Positions 5,333 through 7,879 of a stretch of 7,879 nt of DNA are shown one piece after another (the stretch's first letter is position 1; each line of letters begins with the position of its first letter). Where the stretch lies: positions 1 through 7,879 of the forward strand of contig DATAEG010000065.1 in assembly GCA_036258135.1 (NCBI GenBank). Reading direction: 5' to 3'. The notes beneath the pieces were generated by a model. It was not told the DNA's origin and made no database searches. It saw only the letters and a program-made list of their open reading frames with translations. Position numbers and translations under genes: made by a program. This DNA comes from DATAEG01 sp036258135. GTDB taxonomy: Bacteria > Actinomycetota > Actinomycetes > Mycobacteriales > Jatrophihabitantaceae.

Positions 5333-7840
5333 CTACTCCGCCGTCTCTGCGGTGGTGACGTCCTGGAGCGGCGCGTCCGGCACTTCCGCGGGCTTGGTCT
5401 CGCCGCGGAAGACGAACGTGGGCTTGCCGTCCTCGCCTGGGCCGGTGTCGACCACGACGATCTGCCCCGCGATCAGCTCGCCGAAGAGGATCTTCTCCGA
5501 CAGACTGTCCTCGATCTCCCGCTGGATCGTCCGACGCAGCGGTCGGGCGCCGAGCACCGGGTCCCAACCCTTCTTCGCCAGCAGTTGCTTGGCTGCCGGG
5601 GTGAGCTCCAAGCCCATATCCTTATTCCGCATTTGCGCATCGACGCGCACGATCATCATGTCGACGATCGAGACGATCTCCTCCTCTGTCAGCTGGTGGA
5701 AGACGATGATGTCGTCGATGCGGTTCAGGAACTCGGGCCGGAAGTGCTGCTTGAGCTCGTCGTTGACCTTCTGCTTCATCCGGTCGTAGTTCGACGTCGG
5801 GTCGTTGTCCGCGGCGAAGCCCATCGTCACGGACTTCGAGACGTCCCTGGTGCCGAGGTTCGTGGTCATGATGAGGACCGTGTTCTTGAAGTCCACGATC
5901 CGCCCCTGGCCGTCGGTCAGGCGGCCGTCCTCAAGAACCTGTAGCAACGTGTTGAAGACGTCCGGGTGGGCCTTCTCGACCTCGTCGAACAGCACCACGC
6001 TGAACGGCTTGCGCCGCACCTTCTCGGTCAGCTGGCCGCCTTCGTCGTAGCCGACGTAGCCGGGAGGCGCGCCAACGAGACGCGACACGGTGTAACGGTC
6101 GTGGAACTCGCTCATGTCCAGCTGGATCAACGCGTCCTGGTCGCCGAACAGGAATTCGGCCAGCGCCTTCGAGAGCTCGGTCTTACCGACCCCGGACGGG
6201 CCGGCGAAGATGAACGAGCCACCGGGGCGGCGTGGGTCCTTGAGCCCGGCCCGGGTGCGCCGGATGGCCTGCGAGACGGCCTTGATGGCCTGCTCCTGGC
6301 CGGCCACCCGCTTGTGCAGCTCCTCCTCCATGCGCAGCAGGCGGGCGGTCTCCTCCTCGGTGAGCTTGAAGACCGGGATGCCGGTCCAGGTGGCCAGCAC
6401 CTCGGCGATCTGCTCGTCGTCCACTTCCGCGACGACGTCGAGGTCACCGGCCTTCCACTCCCGCTCCCGCTGCGCCTTCTCGGCGAGCAGGGTCTTCTCG
6501 CGGTCGCGCAACGAGGCCGCCTTCTCGAAGTCCTGCGCGTCGATCGCGCTCTCCTTCTCGCGGCGCACGTCGGCGATGCGCTCGTCGAACTCGCGCAGGT
6601 CGGGCGGCGCGGTCATCCGGCGGATCCGCATGCGTGAACCGGCCTCGTCGATCAGGTCGATGGCCTTGTCGGGCAGGAACCGGTCGCTGATGTAGCGGTC
6701 CGCGAGCCCGGCCGCAGCCACGAGAGCCGAGTCGGTGATGGAGACGCGGTGGTGCGCCTCGTAGCGGTCCCGTAGGCCTTTGAGGATCTCGATGGTGTGC
6801 GCCACGGTCGGCTCCCCGACCTGCACCGGCTGGAACCGGCGCTCCAGGGCGGCGTCCTTCTCCAGGTACTTGCGGTACTCGTCGAGGGTGGTGGCGCCGA
6901 TGGTCTGAAGCTCGCCGCGGGCCAGCTTCGGCTTGAGGATGGACGCCGCGTCGATGGCGCCCTCAGCGGCGCCGGCTCCGACGAGGGTGTGGATCTCGTC
7001 GATGAACATGATGATGTCGCCGCGGGTGTGTATCTCCTTGAGCACCTTCTTCAGCCGCTCCTCGAAGTCACCGCGGTAACGCGAGCCGGCCACCAGGGAG
7101 CCGAGGTCGAGGGTGTAGAGGTGCTTCTCTTTCAGCGTCTCTGGCACGTCCCCTTTGACGATGGCCTGTGCCAGCCCTTCGACGACGGCGGTCTTGCCCA
7201 CGCCGGGCTCGCCGATCAGGACCGGGTTGTTCTTCGTGCGCCGGCTGAGCACCTGCATCAGCCGCTCGATCTCCTTCTCGCGGCCGATGACGGGATCGAG
7301 CTTGCCGGCGCGAGCGTCCTGGGTGAGGTTGCGGCCGAACTGGTCGAGCACGAGGGATGTCGACGGTGCGCCCTCGCTCGCGGTGCCGGCCGGCTCCTTG
7401 CTCTGGTAGCCGTTGAGCAGCTGGATGACCTGCTGCTTCACCTTGTTCAGGTCGGCGCCGAGTTTGACGAGCACCTGCGCGGCCACGCCTTCGCCCTCGC
7501 GGATCAGGCCCAGCAGGATGTGCTCGGTGCCGATGTAGTTGTGGCCGAGCTGCAACGCCTCACGCAGGGAAAGCTCCAGCACCTTCTTGGCCCGAGGTGT
7601 GAACGGGATGTGCCCGCTGGGTGCCTGCTGGCCCTGGCCGATGATCTCCTCGACCTGCTGACGGACGGCGTCCAGCGAGATGCCGAGCGACTCGAGAGCC
7701 TTGGCGGCCACACCTTCGCCCTCGTGGATCAGGCCCAGCAGGATGTGCTCGGTGCCGATGTAGTTGTGGTTGAGCATCCGGGCCTCTTCCTGGGCCAGGA
7801 CGACAACACGACGTGCGCGGTCGGTGAACCTCTCGAACAT
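5333..7840 (-). CDS. clpC: ATP-dependent Clp protease ATP-binding subunit ClpC (ClpC1)
   Basis: ClpC is a cytoplasmic Hsp100 AAA+ unfoldase that feeds substrates into the ClpP1P2 peptidase; in mycobacteria it is essential. The 835-residue protein is complete: two ClpN repeats (about 1-70 and 77-145), the first ATPase domain with Walker A GEPGVGKT 210-217, Walker B IIMFIDE 276-282 and arginine pair R334-R335, a UVR-type coiled middle region (about 416-452), then the second ATPase domain with Walker A GPSGVGKT 547-554, Walker B VVLFDE 615-620, pore loop GYVG 594-597 and R707 in RPEFLNRID. The ClpP-docking tripeptide appears to be MGF at 673-675. N-terminal residues F2, K85 and E89, in the region where cyclomarin-type antibiotics bind mycobacterial ClpC1, are kept. 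ATG 7840 is chosen over the in-frame ATG 7864 because it starts the family sequence MFERFTDRARR and has GGAAGGAG 6 nt upstream. Only 39 bp upstream are visible, so the promoter and any ClgR site are outside the window. Confidence 0.98.
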   Translation of the reverse strand: MFERFTDRARRVVVLAQEEARMLNHNYIGTEHILLGLIHEGEGVAAKALESLGISLDAVRQQVEEIIGQGQQAPSGHIPFTPRAKKVLELSLREALQLGHNYIGTEHILLGLIREGEGVAAQVLVKLGADLNKVKQQVIQLLNGYQSKEPAGTASEGAPSTSLVLDQFGRNLTQDARAGKLDPVIGREKEIERLMQVLSRRTKNNPVLIGEPGVGKTAVVEGLAQAIVKGDVPETLKEKHLYTLDLGSLVAGSRYRGDFEERLKKVLKEIHTRGDIIMFIDEIHTLVGAGAAEGAIDAASILKPKLARGELQTIGATTLDEYRKYLEKDAALERRFQPVQVGEPTVAHTIEILKGLRDRYEAHHRVSITDSALVAAAGLADRYISDRFLPDKAIDLIDEAGSRMRIRRMTAPPDLREFDERIADVRREKESAIDAQDFEKAASLRDREKTLLAEKAQREREWKAGDLDVVAEVDDEQIAEVLATWTGIPVFKLTEEETARLLRMEEELHKRVAGQEQAIKAVSQAIRRTRAGLKDPRRPGGSFIFAGPSGVGKTELSKALAEFLFGDQDALIQLDMSEFHDRYTVSRLVGAPPGYVGYDEGGQLTEKVRRKPFSVVLFDEVEKAHPDVFNTLLQVLEDGRLTDGQGRIVDFKNTVLIMTTNLGTRDVSKSVTMGFAADNDPTSNYDRMKQKVNDELKQHFRPEFLNRIDDIIVFHQLTEEEIVSIVDMMIVRVDAQMRNKDMGLELTPAAKQLLAKKGWDPVLGARPLRRTIQREIEDSLSEKILFGELIAGQIVVVDTGPGEDGKPTFVFRGETKPAEVPDAPLQDVTTAETAE

Positions 7841-7879
7841 GTCCGTCTCCTTCCGCACATGCATGCCGGCACCAGGGTC

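Noticed and set aside
4610..5944. Open frame of 444 codons on the plus strand across mutY, the terminator and the end of clpC
   Set aside because: It overlaps mutY in another frame, crosses the hairpin terminator and runs antisense to clpC. Its composition is Arg/Pro-rich and then changes abruptly, as in a chance frame.
7841..7879. ClgR operator or promoter upstream of clpC
   Set aside because: Only 39 bp are available. A Shine-Dalgarno is visible but no operator-like motif.

Overview
The window is a conserved housekeeping segment of a high-GC actinobacterial chromosome. I can place seven protein-coding genes: carD (5' end only, minus), an LpqE-type lipoprotein (plus), radA (plus), disA (plus), an unnamed single-pass membrane protein (minus), mutY (plus) and clpC (minus). 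From memory, the Mycobacterium tuberculosis neighbourhood runs Rv3583c (carD), Rv3584 (lpqE), Rv3585 (radA), Rv3586 (disA), Rv3587c, Rv3589 (mutY), with clpC1 (Rv3596c) a little further on, so order and strand match closely. The mycobacterial carbonic anhydrase gene and the genes between mutY and clpC1 are absent here. The proteins are recognisably actinobacterial but differ in many places from the mycobacterial ones. I cannot name a genus.

Layout. Positions 1-92 hold the first 30 codons of carD, divergent from the lipoprotein gene at 244-855 across a 151-bp intergenic region. radA (908-2314) follows on the same strand after 52 bp, and disA (2450-3529) after a further 135 bp. disA converges on the membrane-protein gene (3552-4172, minus). 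That gene is divergent from mutY (4335-5207) across 162 bp containing a perfect 13-bp inverted repeat. mutY converges on clpC (5333-7840, minus), with a 13-bp-stem hairpin between them. No gene-free stretch exceeds 300 bp.

How the genes relate. The segment concentrates genome integrity and stress functions. CarD stabilises RNA polymerase open complexes. RadA is a recombination helicase, DisA is a DNA-scanning c-di-AMP synthase that RadA is known to bind, MutY removes adenine opposite 8-oxoguanine, and ClpC unfolds proteins for ClpP. The two other products are predicted to lie outside or across the cell membrane, and their roles are unknown.

I see no mobile element, CRISPR array, RNA gene, toxin-antitoxin or defence module, and I do not think the window encodes a new multi-gene system. 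The points most worth checking are regulatory: a candidate PafBC (RecA-independent DNA-damage) promoter that would make radA leaderless, the nested inverted repeat between the membrane-protein gene and mutY, and a perfect hairpin abutting the likely disA promoter. The uncharacterised four-cysteine membrane protein beside disA is the main protein-level unknown.
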